Positions 31,298 to 39,375 of a DNA stretch of 49,360 nucleotides are shown piece after piece. Source of the DNA: Candidatus Baltobacteraceae bacterium (GTDB lineage: Bacteria; Vulcanimicrobiota; Vulcanimicrobiia; Vulcanimicrobiales; Vulcanimicrobiaceae); the NCBI GenBank assembly GCA_036559195.1, contig DATBTN010000066.1:1-49360 (forward strand), written 5' to 3'. The notes under the pieces are model-generated. The model had not been told where the DNA came from. It was given only the letters and a program-made list of their open reading frames with translations, and did no database searches. Numbering within the stretch: the stretch's first letter is position 1; every line of letters begins with the position of its first letter. A program made the position numbers and the translations under genes.

Positions 31298-33249
31298 GCT
31301 CGCAACGAGTTGCGCCGCGCACGCGACGGGAGCCTTGTGGATTTCTTGTGGAGATCCAGGGCACGGAACGCTTGCTCTACCGATGTGACCGCGATCACCT
31401 CGATTCCGGCGAGTGCCGCGTCGATTTCGCGCACGTTTTCCTTCGGAACCACGATGGCGCGCATCCCCGCTTGACGCGCCGCGTAGAGTTTTTCGATGAT
31501 GCCCCCGACCGGGCGCACTTTGCCTTGAATCGAGAGTTCGCCGGTAATCGCGATATCTTGCGGCAGCGGCGTCTTGGTCAGCGCGGAGTACAGTCCCAGA
31601 AAGATCGCGAGGCCGGCCGACGGACCGTCGATGTTGCCGCCGCCGATCACGTTGATGTGCAAGTCGTAGTTGGCGGTGTCGAGTCCGGCTTCGGCGCGCA
31701 AAACCGCTGCGGCATTGAAGACGCTGTCTTTGGCCATCGTGCCTGCGGCGTCGTTAAAGCGCACGGTGCCTTTGCCGTTTTGGGCGGCCGGGAACGCGAC
31801 GGCCTCGATCTCGATGATGCTGCCGAGATAGTGCAGTACGCCCAGGCCGAACGTCTTGCCGATCTCCCGCACGCTGCGGGCTTTCACGATCGTGTGCTGC
31901 ACTAAACGGCTGGACTGCACGACCGCTCGCACGTCGTCTTCCGTGAGCGTAACCGCACCTTTTTCGTTGGCCCGATACAGTGCTTGCCCGTATGCGTCGG
32001 CCACGATCTGCACGGCTTTGCGGCCCTCGATGGTATAGGATGCGATGAGCGCCGGAACGCCGCGGGCCGCCTTCGCGCTCAAACGTTTGACCGCGCCCGT
32101 CACGATCGAAACGATCTGCGCTTGCGTGAGCGGCTCGAAGTAGACGGCCGCGCAGCGCGAGCGAATGGCGGCATCGATATCTTCGGGCTCGCGCGTCGTC
32201 GCGCCGATCAAAATGAAATCGGCCGGCGCGCCGTCGGCAAACAGTTTTTTAATGTACGCGGGAATGTTCGGCGAGGACTCGTCGTAGTACGACGATTCGA
32301 ACGCGACGCGCTTATCTTCGAGCACTTTGAGCAGCCGCGTCTGCAGCGGGGCGTCCATCTCGCCGATCTCGTCGATGAAAAGTACGCCGCCGTGCGCCCG
32401 CGTCACCAGGCCGAGCTTGGGCTCGGGAATGCCGGAGTCGGCGAACTCGCGCCGGCTGCCCTGGTAGATCGGATCGTGAACGCTGCCGAGCAGCGGATTG
32501 GTCGTCTCGCGCGGATCCCAGCGCAACGTGGTGCCGCTGGCTTCCACGAACGGCGCCTCTTTCGCAAACGGCGTGTAGGCACGCCCCTTGGCGACTTCGA
32601 GCGCCAGCCGCGCGACGGTCGTTTTGCCGACGCCGGGCGGTCCGTACAAAATAACGTGCTGCGGATAGGGCGAGGAAATTTTTGCGAGCAGCGAGCGGAT
32701 CGCCGCCTCCTGTCCCACGATCTCTTTGAGCGATTGCGGGCGCAGCAACTGCAGCGCCGATGCGGTGAGGCCGCGGCGTTCGAGCGCTTCGAGATCCTCG
32801 AGCTTGCGCTGCGTCGAGGGCGTCTCGGGGCCCGTATCTTCACGCAGCGCTTCCATCTTGAGATCCTTGAGGTACTCTTGATGGCGCTCGATCATCTTGG
32901 AATTGATCTTGCGCTCGATCGCATCTTCCACGTTGCGTTGGGCGATCAGATCGGCCAGCTGTTCTTCGATCTCGCCGATCACGCGCCGAAAATGAGCGCG
33001 GCCAGTGACGCGCTCGAGCGTGGGATCTTCGAAGACCAGGCGCTGCAGCGCGCAGATGCGGTCGGGCAGGGTCTGCGACCGCATCATTTTGAGCGCGTTC
33101 ATTTTGCCGGCTCGCAGCACGAGCTTATCGGCGCCGATCGCACCGGCAAAGACGTCGTAAAGGGCCGCCACATAGCGGCTCATCTCGTCTTCGCTGCTGA
33201 ATTTGCGGCGAAAGCGATTGACGTACGGATTCTCGCCTACAGAAGCCAA
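31294..33249 (-). CDS. Lon-family ATP-dependent protease (LonC-like)
   Basis: I place the start at TTG 33249, which gives 651 residues beginning ASVGENPYVNRFRRKF; longer readings translate the shadow of rplI. The protein has an AAA module (Walker A YGPPGVGKTT near residue 205, 'GGVLFIDEIGEMD') and a C-terminal Lon protease domain. The catalytic dyad is Ser544 in DGPSAG and Lys587 in GGIIEKLYAA, 43 residues apart as in Lon. The classical Lon substrate-binding N-domain is replaced by a shorter helical region, as in TIGR02903/LonC proteins. It sits between rplI and dnaB. Confidence 0.9.
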   Translation of the reverse strand: MASVGENPYVNRFRRKFSSEDEMSRYVAALYDVFAGAIGADKLVLRAGKMNALKMMRSQTLPDRICALQRLVFEDPTLERVTGRAHFRRVIGEIEEQLADLIAQRNVEDAIERKINSKMIERHQEYLKDLKMEALREDTGPETPSTQRKLEDLEALERRGLTASALQLLRPQSLKEIVGQEAAIRSLLAKISSPYPQHVILYGPPGVGKTTVARLALEVAKGRAYTPFAKEAPFVEASGTTLRWDPRETTNPLLGSVHDPIYQGSRREFADSGIPEPKLGLVTRAHGGVLFIDEIGEMDAPLQTRLLKVLEDKRVAFESSYYDESSPNIPAYIKKLFADGAPADFILIGATTREPEDIDAAIRSRCAAVYFEPLTQAQIVSIVTGAVKRLSAKAARGVPALIASYTIEGRKAVQIVADAYGQALYRANEKGAVTLTEDDVRAVVQSSRLVQHTIVKARSVREIGKTFGLGVLHYLGSIIEIEAVAFPAAQNGKGTVRFNDAAGTMAKDSVFNAAAVLRAEAGLDTANYDLHINVIGGGNIDGPSAGLAIFLGLYSALTKTPLPQDIAITGELSIQGKVRPVGGIIEKLYAARQAGMRAIVVPKENVREIDAALAGIEVIAVTSVEQAFRALDLHKKSTRLPSRARRNSLRA

Positions 33250-33283
33250 TGTTTCAACCCGCCTGCATGGCCGCAGGGCCTCT

Positions 33284-33739
33284 TTACTGTGACTGTGCCG
33301 AGACGACGGTGACGGAGGTCTTAGCGACGATATTCTTGCCGAGACGAATCTCGACCGGATAGGTGCCGAGCGCTTTGATCGAACTCTTGATCTCGATCTT
33401 GTGTTTGTCGACCGAGACGGAGAACGCGTGTGCGATCGCATCGGCAACGTCGGCGTTGGTCACCGCGCCGAACAGCTTGCCGTTACCGCCGGCTTTGGCG
33501 CTGACCGAGACCGGCTTGCTCTCTAACAATGTCGCAAGCTCTTTCGTTTCGGCGAGAGCCTGCGCGTCGCGTCTATTCTGCGCTTTTTTCTGGTCGTTGA
33601 GAATGGCAAGTGCGCCCTTGCTCGCCTCGGTCGCGAGGTTGCGCGGCAACAAAAAGTTGCGCGCGTATCCCTCGGCGACGTCGACGACCGCACCTTGCTT
33701 GCCGAGCGGTTTGATATCGTCTAGGAGAATGACTTTCAA
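33284..33739 (-). CDS. rplI: Large-subunit ribosomal protein bL9
   Basis: This 151-residue protein has the bL9 signature MKVILLDDIKPLGKQGAVVDVAEGYARNFLLP, the long connecting helix (NDQKKAQNRRDAQALAETKEL) and the C-terminal domain with 'GNGKLFGAVTNADVADAI'. It lies 6 bases downstream of rpsR in the operon. Confidence 0.97.
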   Translation of the reverse strand: MKVILLDDIKPLGKQGAVVDVAEGYARNFLLPRNLATEASKGALAILNDQKKAQNRRDAQALAETKELATLLESKPVSVSAKAGGNGKLFGAVTNADVADAIAHAFSVSVDKHKIEIKSSIKALGTYPVEIRLGKNIVAKTSVTVVSAQSQ

Positions 33740-33745
33740 GGAAGT

Positions 33746-33997
33746 TTACTCCGTTACGAACGGAAGAAATGCGATGACGCGCGCTCGCTTGACGGCAACG
33801 GTGAGCAGACGCTGGTGCTTCGCGCAGTTTCCGGAGATACGACGGGGCAGAATCTTTCCGCGCTCCGAGACGTATTTCTTGAGCCGGCCAACATCTTTAT
33901 AGTTGATGTCGATCGCCTTATCGGCGCAGAACGTACACGGCTTCTTCTTGGTGCGGCGCTCTTTGGGCGCACGCTTGGTCTTAGGTTTGGTCGCCAT
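33746..33997 (-). CDS. rpsR: Small-subunit ribosomal protein bS18
   Basis: This 83-residue protein has the bS18 core [34 protein letters not shown]. The N-terminal CTFC pair plus Cys and His in GNCAKH make it a zinc-binding (C+) type. It is the first gene of the operon; the frequent upstream neighbours rpsF and ssb are absent here. A structured leader lies upstream. Confidence 0.97.
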   Translation of the reverse strand: MATKPKTKRAPKERRTKKKPCTFCADKAIDINYKDVGRLKKYVSERGKILPRRISGNCAKHQRLLTVAVKRARVIAFLPFVTE

Positions 33998-34426
33998 AGT
34001 GGTCCTTTCACTAGGTGGTTGACGGTCGTGTCGCGCCTGTTAGGCCGCGCAAGACCCTAGCGAAGTGCCCTCGCTGCCCGAGGCCACTACCAGGCAAAAG
34101 CGCCTGGATTTTGACAGAAACAAAGCTCCCCGAGCCCAGCGGCCTCGGAGAACCGCGCTCATAATAGCACGACTGGGGCAGCTATTCTACCCCAAGGGTG
34201 GCACCCACGAGTGCCAGCTGTCCGGCACTCTCACGGCCCCCGGGTAAGCGAGCGTGGGTAAGGGGCGACTCGTCTGCTTCTTTTCGCTGCGGAACTTCGC
34301 GCGAATTCATTTCGTTTTCAAACACGTTGCGTTCGATGTTTCGATTCGCATTCTAAGCGAATTCACAGTATACGAACTGCTCGATATTCGCATGACTGCA
34401 AGTTTTTTTGGGTAGGTACGTTCTCT
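33998..34426. promoter_or_regulatory. Hairpin-rich leader of the rpsR operon and divergent spacer
   Basis: This gap of more than 400 bases has no convincing gene. For the minus-strand operon, two strong hairpins precede rpsR: CCAGGC/GCCTGG at 34090-34107, and CTCC(C)CGAG/CTCGGAG at 34126-34150. A nested inverted repeat lies further out, with ACCCACG (34203-34209) and CGTGGGT (34253-34259) around GAGTGCC/GGCACTC (34209-34230). The inner hairpins could be an autoregulatory S18-type leader, a known arrangement upstream of rpsF/rpsR in other bacteria, but I could not match the consensus. The A/T-rich part from about 34290 probably holds the plus-strand promoter. Confidence 0.5.
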
Positions 34427-35239
34427 GTGAATGTGAAGATGTTAAACAAGGTACCGGAAGTCACGATCTATTTCTGGATCATCAAAGTTTTGGCTACGAC
34501 CGTCGGCGAGACGGCGGCAGACTACTTATCGACGACGCTGCATCTCGGATTGGTGAATACGTCGTACGTGATGAGCGGTCTATTCTTGATCGGCCTGTTC
34601 GTTCAACTGAAATTCAAGAGCTACGTACCGGCAATCTATTGGACCGTCGTGGTACTCATCAGCATCGTCGGTACGCTCATTTCAGATAATCTCGTCGACA
34701 ATCTCGGCGTAACGCTGGCGACCAGTTCCACCATTTTCGGTTCGATTTTGATCGTCGTTTTCGCCCTCTGGTGGTTCAGCGAAAGAACGCTCTCGGTTCA
34801 TACCATCTACACGACCAAACGAGAACTGTTCTACTGGGCCGCGATTCTCTTTACGTTCGCACTCGGTACGTCGGCCGGCGACCTGATCTCGGAGGCTTCG
34901 AAGCTCGGCTATCCGCTCTCCGCGTTGCTCTTCGCCGGAATGATCGCGCTGACGGCGCTGGCCTACTACGCCTTCAAGATCAACGGCGTGCTGGCGTTTT
35001 GGATCGCCTACATCCTGACCCGCCCGCTCGGCGCGTCGCTCGGCGACCTGCTCTCGCAACCCGTGAAGGACGGCGGCCTTGGAGTCGGCACCACGATCAC
35101 GAGCGCCGTCTTTCTGATCACCATCGTCGCCTTGGTCATCTACCTGACCGTGACCAAGCACGACCGGATCATCGCCGCGAACCAGGCGGAAAGAGCCCGC
35201 ATCAAACTCGAGGAAAAACCGCTCCCGAATCCAACCTAG
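34427..35239 (+). CDS. COG4705-family integral membrane protein
   Basis: The protein has 270 residues from GTG 34427 (ATG 34439 is a possible shorter start). It has about eight hydrophobic segments and the repeated motif GETAADYLST / GTSAGDLISE / GASLGDLLSQ, with acidic residues at membrane positions. This internal repetition is typical of COG4705 'uncharacterised membrane-anchored' proteins, as is the opening 'KVPEVTIYFWIIKVLATTVGE'. The conserved Asp/Glu pairs suggest ion or small-solute transport. Function unknown. Confidence 0.82.
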   Translation: MNVKMLNKVPEVTIYFWIIKVLATTVGETAADYLSTTLHLGLVNTSYVMSGLFLIGLFVQLKFKSYVPAIYWTVVVLISIVGTLISDNLVDNLGVTLATSSTIFGSILIVVFALWWFSERTLSVHTIYTTKRELFYWAAILFTFALGTSAGDLISEASKLGYPLSALLFAGMIALTALAYYAFKINGVLAFWIAYILTRPLGASLGDLLSQPVKDGGLGVGTTITSAVFLITIVALVIYLTVTKHDRIIAANQAERARIKLEEKPLPNPT

Positions 35240-35272
35240 CCAACCTGCAACGGGGCTCGGGAGGAATGCGCG

Positions 35273-36388
35273 ATGAGCGGAGTACGGCTTTTGGTGGGCA
35301 CGCGCAAGGGTGCGTTCGTGCTGGAATCCGACGGGAAGCGCGACCGCTGGAGCGTCAACGGTCCCCACTTTGCGGGCTGGGAGATCTACCACGTTAAGGG
35401 GTCGCCCGTCGAGCCGAATCGGCTCTACGCATCGCAGACCAGCGGCTGGTTCGGCCAGGTCATCCAACGCTCCGAGGACGGCGGCAAGTCGTGGAACCCC
35501 GTCGGCAATCGCTTCGCGTACGACGGCGTTCCCGGCACGCACCAATGGTACGACGGAACGCCGCACCCCTGGGAATTCGCACGTGTTTGGCACCTCGAAC
35601 CGTCGCTGACCGATCCCGATACCGTCTACGCCGGCGTCGAAGACGCGGCGCTCTTTCGCAGCACCGACGGCGGCGAAAGCTGGAACGAACTTTCGGGTCT
35701 GCGCGAACACGGCACGGGATCGTCGTGGCAGCCGGGGGCCGGCGGGATGTGCCTGCACACGATTCTTCTCGATCCGAGTAATCCCGAACGCATCTTCGTT
35801 GCCATCTCGGCGGCCGGCGCGTTTCGCAGCGACGACGCCGGCAAGACCTGGCGCGCCATCAATCGCGGATTGAAGTCCGAAGGCATCCCCGATCCGGATG
35901 CGGAGGTGGGTCACTGCGTCCACCGCATCGCGATGCACAAATCGCGCCCCAACGTATTATTCATGCAGAAGCATTGGGACGTGATGCGCAGCGATAACGC
36001 CGGCGATACGTGGCAAGACGTGAGCGGCAACTTGCCGACCGATTTCGGATTCCCCATCGACGTGCACGCGCACGAACCGAACACCGTGTACGTGGTGCCG
36101 ATCAAGAGCGATTCGGAGCACTTTCCGCTCGACGGCAAACTGCGCGTCTATCGCAGCCGCAGCGGCGGAAACGAGTGGGAAGCGCTCACGAACGGCTTGC
36201 CGCAAAGCGATTGTTACGTTAACGTGCTGCGCGACGCGATGGCGGTCGACTCGCTCGATTCGTGCGGAATCTATTTCGGCACCACGGGCGGACAAGTCTA
36301 CGGATCGGCCGATGCCGGCGACCATTGGGCGCCCATCGTGCGCGATCTCCCGCCCGTACTCTCGGTCGAAGCGCAAACGCTGCCGTGA
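35273..36388 (+). CDS. Asp-box (BNR/sialidase-like) beta-propeller protein
   Basis: This 371-residue protein starts at ATG 35273 after GGGAGG. It contains at least five Asp-box motifs of the SxDxGxxW type: [36 protein letters not shown] and SADAGDHW. Such proteins are often labelled exo-alpha-sialidase or VPS10-like, but the sialidase catalytic Arg triad is not evident and there is no signal peptide, so a cytoplasmic non-enzymatic propeller is as likely. Its stop overlaps the start of a MoaD/ThiS-like gene by 4 bases, implying a joint role. Confidence 0.82.
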   Translation: MSGVRLLVGTRKGAFVLESDGKRDRWSVNGPHFAGWEIYHVKGSPVEPNRLYASQTSGWFGQVIQRSEDGGKSWNPVGNRFAYDGVPGTHQWYDGTPHPWEFARVWHLEPSLTDPDTVYAGVEDAALFRSTDGGESWNELSGLREHGTGSSWQPGAGGMCLHTILLDPSNPERIFVAISAAGAFRSDDAGKTWRAINRGLKSEGIPDPDAEVGHCVHRIAMHKSRPNVLFMQKHWDVMRSDNAGDTWQDVSGNLPTDFGFPIDVHAHEPNTVYVVPIKSDSEHFPLDGKLRVYRSRSGGNEWEALTNGLPQSDCYVNVLRDAMAVDSLDSCGIYFGTTGGQVYGSADAGDHWAPIVRDLPPVLSVEAQTLP

Positions 36389-36681
36389 TCCGCGTCATCC
36401 TTCCCGCCCACCTGCGCGCGCTCGCGCGCGTCGCCGGCGAGATGCAGATCGACGTTGAAGGCGACGTGACGCAGCGCGCGATCCTCGACGCGCTCGAAAC
36501 CCGCTTTCCGGTGCTCTGCGGAACGATCCGCGATCACACGACGCTAAAGCGCCGTCCGTACGTGCGCTTCTTCGCCTGCGAGCGCGATCTCTCGCACGAG
36601 CCACCCGACGCGCCGTTGCCGGAGGCGATCGTAACCGGCAGCGAGCCGTTTCTCATCGTCGGCGCGATGGCGGGCGGCTAA
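36385..36681 (+). CDS. MoaD/ThiS-family ubiquitin-like protein
   Basis: This 98-residue protein starts at a GTG inside the propeller's stop codon (GTGA). It has the ubiquitin-like pattern '[17 protein letters not shown]', '[16 protein letters not shown]', '[14 protein letters not shown]' and the diglycine C-terminus VGAMAGG, needed for activation by an E1-like enzyme and use as a sulfur carrier. No E1 (MoeB/ThiF) or molybdopterin gene is in the window. The tight overlap with the Asp-box propeller suggests the carrier works with, or modifies, that protein. Confidence 0.8.
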   Translation: MIRVILPAHLRALARVAGEMQIDVEGDVTQRAILDALETRFPVLCGTIRDHTTLKRRPYVRFFACERDLSHEPPDAPLPEAIVTGSEPFLIVGAMAGG

Positions 36682-36683
36682 GC

Positions 36684-37583
36684 ATGCGCTGTTTCCTAAC
36701 GCTCTTGCTGCTGATTGCCTCGGCAGCGCCGGCGCTCGCACAAAACGATGCGGCGCTAAGCGCGCAGTTGCGCGCGCTGGCGAGCACTCATCAGGGCAAG
36801 ATCGCGCTCTACGCGATCGATCTGCGCAGCGGGAAGACGGCCGCGATCGACGCCGATACGCCCGTTCCGACCGCCTCGGTCATCAAACTGACGGTGCTCT
36901 TCGAAGCGCTCAAAGCGATTCAAGCCGGTACGGCCCATTTCGACGACAAGCTCGCGCTGACGAAGGCCGATCAAGTTCCCGGCTCGGGCGTACTGGGATT
37001 GTTCGATACGCCCGAAACGCTCACGCTGCGCGATGCGCTGACCATGATGGTCGTCGTAAGCGACAACACCGGAACCAATCTCGCGATCGATCACCTGGGC
37101 CTGGCGAATATCGATCGCCGCATCGCGTGGATGGGGCTGCAGAACACGTGGCTCTATAAGAAAGTGTTCAAACCGCCGACCGGGCCCGTGCCTGCCGATC
37201 AAAAGCAGTTTGGACTGGGGAAGACGACCGCGCGCGAGATGGCCGAGGTCATGGAGCGCTTCGCGACCTGCGATCTCAACGCACCCGGAGTCGCCGCCAA
37301 GCCGACCGCGCGCGACCGCGGGCTGTGCGCCGCCGCCGTGGGGATGCTCAAGAACCAAACGGACCGAGACGGCATTCCGCGCTATCTCTCCGCCGATGTC
37401 GCCAACAAAACGGGCGCGCTCGACGACGTTCGTAACGATGTTGGCATCGTCTACGCCCGCAACGGGCCGGTGATCGTTTCCGAGTTCACGTACGATAACA
37501 AAGACCAGAGCTGGACCCCCGATAACGCGGCCCAAGTGCTGATGGCTCGACTGGCCAAAACGATCGTCGACCGCTGGCAGTAA
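36684..37583 (+). CDS. Class A beta-lactamase-like serine hydrolase
   Basis: This 299-residue secreted protein has the signal peptide MRCFLTLLLLIASAAPALA. It carries three active-site motifs of penicillin-interacting serine enzymes: SVIK (65-68), SDN (126-128) and KTG (242-244). The omega-loop Glu of true class A beta-lactamases (ExxLN, before the 'TTAREMAEVM' helix) is not visible between residues 155 and 182. It may therefore acylate beta-lactams or peptidoglycan without efficient deacylation, or hydrolyse another ester or amide. Resistance should not be assumed. Confidence 0.85.
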   Translation: MRCFLTLLLLIASAAPALAQNDAALSAQLRALASTHQGKIALYAIDLRSGKTAAIDADTPVPTASVIKLTVLFEALKAIQAGTAHFDDKLALTKADQVPGSGVLGLFDTPETLTLRDALTMMVVVSDNTGTNLAIDHLGLANIDRRIAWMGLQNTWLYKKVFKPPTGPVPADQKQFGLGKTTAREMAEVMERFATCDLNAPGVAAKPTARDRGLCAAAVGMLKNQTDRDGIPRYLSADVANKTGALDDVRNDVGIVYARNGPVIVSEFTYDNKDQSWTPDNAAQVLMARLAKTIVDRWQ

Positions 37584-37664
37584 AAACTTTTCCGGTCGAT
37601 GTCGATTTCGGGTCTCCCCGTTCGACGTAGGGGTAAGAACTACAAATCCAGAGGAGACAGCACG

Positions 37665-38078
37665 ATGCGATTCATGGTCATAGTCAAGGCAAACAAGGAT
37701 TCAGAAGCGGGCGTCCTGCCGACCACCGAAGAGTTCGCCGAAATGGGGAAATTCAACGAGCAATTGGTGAAGGCGGGGGTGATGCTCGCGGGCGAGGGCC
37801 TGCAGGCGAGCGTTAAGGGCGCGCGGCTAACGTGGTCGGGCGGCAAGCCGAGCGTCACCGACGGGCCTTTCACCGAAACGAAGGAGCTGGTGGCCGGCTT
37901 CTGGCTGATCCAAGTGAAATCGAAGGAAGAGGCGATCGAGTGGATGCAGCGCGCGCCATTCGGAGACGGGGCGCAACTCGAGATTCGGCAAGTCTTTGAA
38001 GCCGAGGATTTCGGGGGCCCGCCGGAGCTGGCCGAGCAAGAGCGGCGTCTGCGCGATCGGATCGCGGCCAAACAATAG
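37665..38078 (+). CDS. DGPF/YCII-related protein of an ECF42 pair
   Basis: This 137-residue protein starts at ATG 37665 with GAGGAG 8 bases upstream. It has the YCII-like ferredoxin fold and the hallmark DGPF motif (SVTDGPFTETKELVAGFW), followed by 'SKEEAIEWMQRAP'. DGPF proteins are encoded beside ECF42 sigma factors and are thought to be their targets or partners; biochemical activity is unknown. The next gene is such a sigma factor. Confidence 0.9.
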   Translation: MRFMVIVKANKDSEAGVLPTTEEFAEMGKFNEQLVKAGVMLAGEGLQASVKGARLTWSGGKPSVTDGPFTETKELVAGFWLIQVKSKEEAIEWMQRAPFGDGAQLEIRQVFEAEDFGGPPELAEQERRLRDRIAAKQ

Positions 38079-38149
38079 ACGCGCGCCGCGCGGTAGAGGC
38101 CGTTTGGCGAATCGAATCGGCGAAGCTGATCGCGTCGCTCACACGAATC

Positions 38150-39328
38150 GTGCGCGACGTCGGCCTCGCCGAGGAGCTCGCGCAAGACGCGCTGGTCGCC
38201 GCACTCGAACGTTGGCCGCAGTCGGGCGTCCCGGATAATCCGGGCGCCTGGCTGATGGCCACCGCGAAACTTCGCGCGATCGATCTCTTTCGGCGGAGCA
38301 AAACCCTTAAACGCAAGCACGAAGATTTCGCTCGCGAACTCGATACGCTGCAAGCCATGCCCGAACGCGATCTCGCCGCCGCGATCGACGACGACGTCGG
38401 CGACGATCTCCTGCGCTTGGTCTTCATCGCCTGCCACCCGGTGCTCTCTACCGAAGCACGCGTTGCCTTAACGCTGCGTTTGCTCGGCGGTCTCACGACC
38501 GAGGAGATCGCGCGCGCGTTCCTCGTTCCCGCCTCAACCGTCGCGCAGCGCATCGTCCGCGCGAAACGAACGCTCTCCGAAGCGCGCGTGCCGTTCGAGG
38601 TGCCGCACGGCGCGGAACGCGACGCGCGAGTATCGTCGGTGCTGGAGGTCATTTATCTGATCTTCAACGAGGGCTACTCCGCAACGGCCGGCGACGATTG
38701 GACGCGCCCCGCATTGTGCGAGGATGCGCTGCGCCTCGGACGCGTGTTAGCCGAACTCACTCCCGCCGAGCCGGAGGTCCACGGCCTGGTCGCGCTCCTT
38801 GAAATTCAGGCCTCGCGCTTGCGCGCGCGAACCGGCGCGAACGGCGAGCCGATTCTTCTCCTCGATCAGAATCGCGCCCGCTGGGATCACCTCTTGATCC
38901 GGCGCGGTCTCGCCGCACTCGACCGCGCGCAGCGCTTGGGCGGTGCGCTCGGTCCGTACGCGCTCCAAGCCGCGATCGCCGCGTGTCACGCGCGCGCGCG
39001 AACGCCGGAGGAGACCGATTGGCGGCGCATCGTCGCGCTCTACGACGCGCTCGCGCAGCTCGTTCCTTCGCCCATCGTGGAACTCAATCGCGCGGTTGCA
39101 ATCTCGATGGCGTTCGGTCCCGCAGCGGGGCTCGACATCATCGACGGCCTCGCTTCGGAGCCCTCGCTACGCGCGTACCATCTCTTTCCGAGCGTGCGCG
39201 GCGATCTTCTCGCAAAGCTCGAACGCTTCGATGAAGCGCGCGCGGAGTTCGAACGGGCGGCATCGCTCACGCAGAACGCGCGCGAGCGCGAACTCCTCCT
39301 CGCGCGCGCGGCCGGCGTCACGAAATAG
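38150..39328 (+). CDS. ECF42-type RNA polymerase sigma factor with C-terminal extension
   Basis: The protein has 392 residues from GTG 38150. Sigma region 2 reads 'RDVGLAEELAQDALVAALERWP' and 'GAWLMATAKLRAIDLFRR'; region 4 reads 'ALTLRLLGGLTTEEIARAFLVPASTVAQRIVRAK'. A TPR-like extension of about 200 residues follows ('LIFNEGYSAT', 'PSPIVELNRAVAISM', 'HLFPSVRGDLL'), typical of ECF42 factors, which work without anti-sigma factors. The frame stays open upstream of 38150 and encodes family-like residues (AVEAVWRIESAKLIASLTRI) with no ATG, GTG or TTG. The true start may be a rare codon near 38075, overlapping the DGPF gene stop. Confidence 0.88.
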   Translation: MRDVGLAEELAQDALVAALERWPQSGVPDNPGAWLMATAKLRAIDLFRRSKTLKRKHEDFARELDTLQAMPERDLAAAIDDDVGDDLLRLVFIACHPVLSTEARVALTLRLLGGLTTEEIARAFLVPASTVAQRIVRAKRTLSEARVPFEVPHGAERDARVSSVLEVIYLIFNEGYSATAGDDWTRPALCEDALRLGRVLAELTPAEPEVHGLVALLEIQASRLRARTGANGEPILLLDQNRARWDHLLIRRGLAALDRAQRLGGALGPYALQAAIAACHARARTPEETDWRRIVALYDALAQLVPSPIVELNRAVAISMAFGPAAGLDIIDGLASEPSLRAYHLFPSVRGDLLAKLERFDEARAEFERAASLTQNARERELLLARAAGVTK

Positions 39329-39375
39329 CGCGACGACTCGTTTTGAGAAGCAACGCTCTCTTTTAGAGGTATTTC

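Noticed and set aside
31984-33312. Plus-strand open frame (442 codons)
   Set aside because: Antisense shadow of lonC; Arg-rich composition with no motif.
34682-35938. Minus-strand open frame (418 codons)
   Set aside because: It lies opposite the COG4705 and Asp-box genes, both of which have clear family motifs; the frame itself has none.
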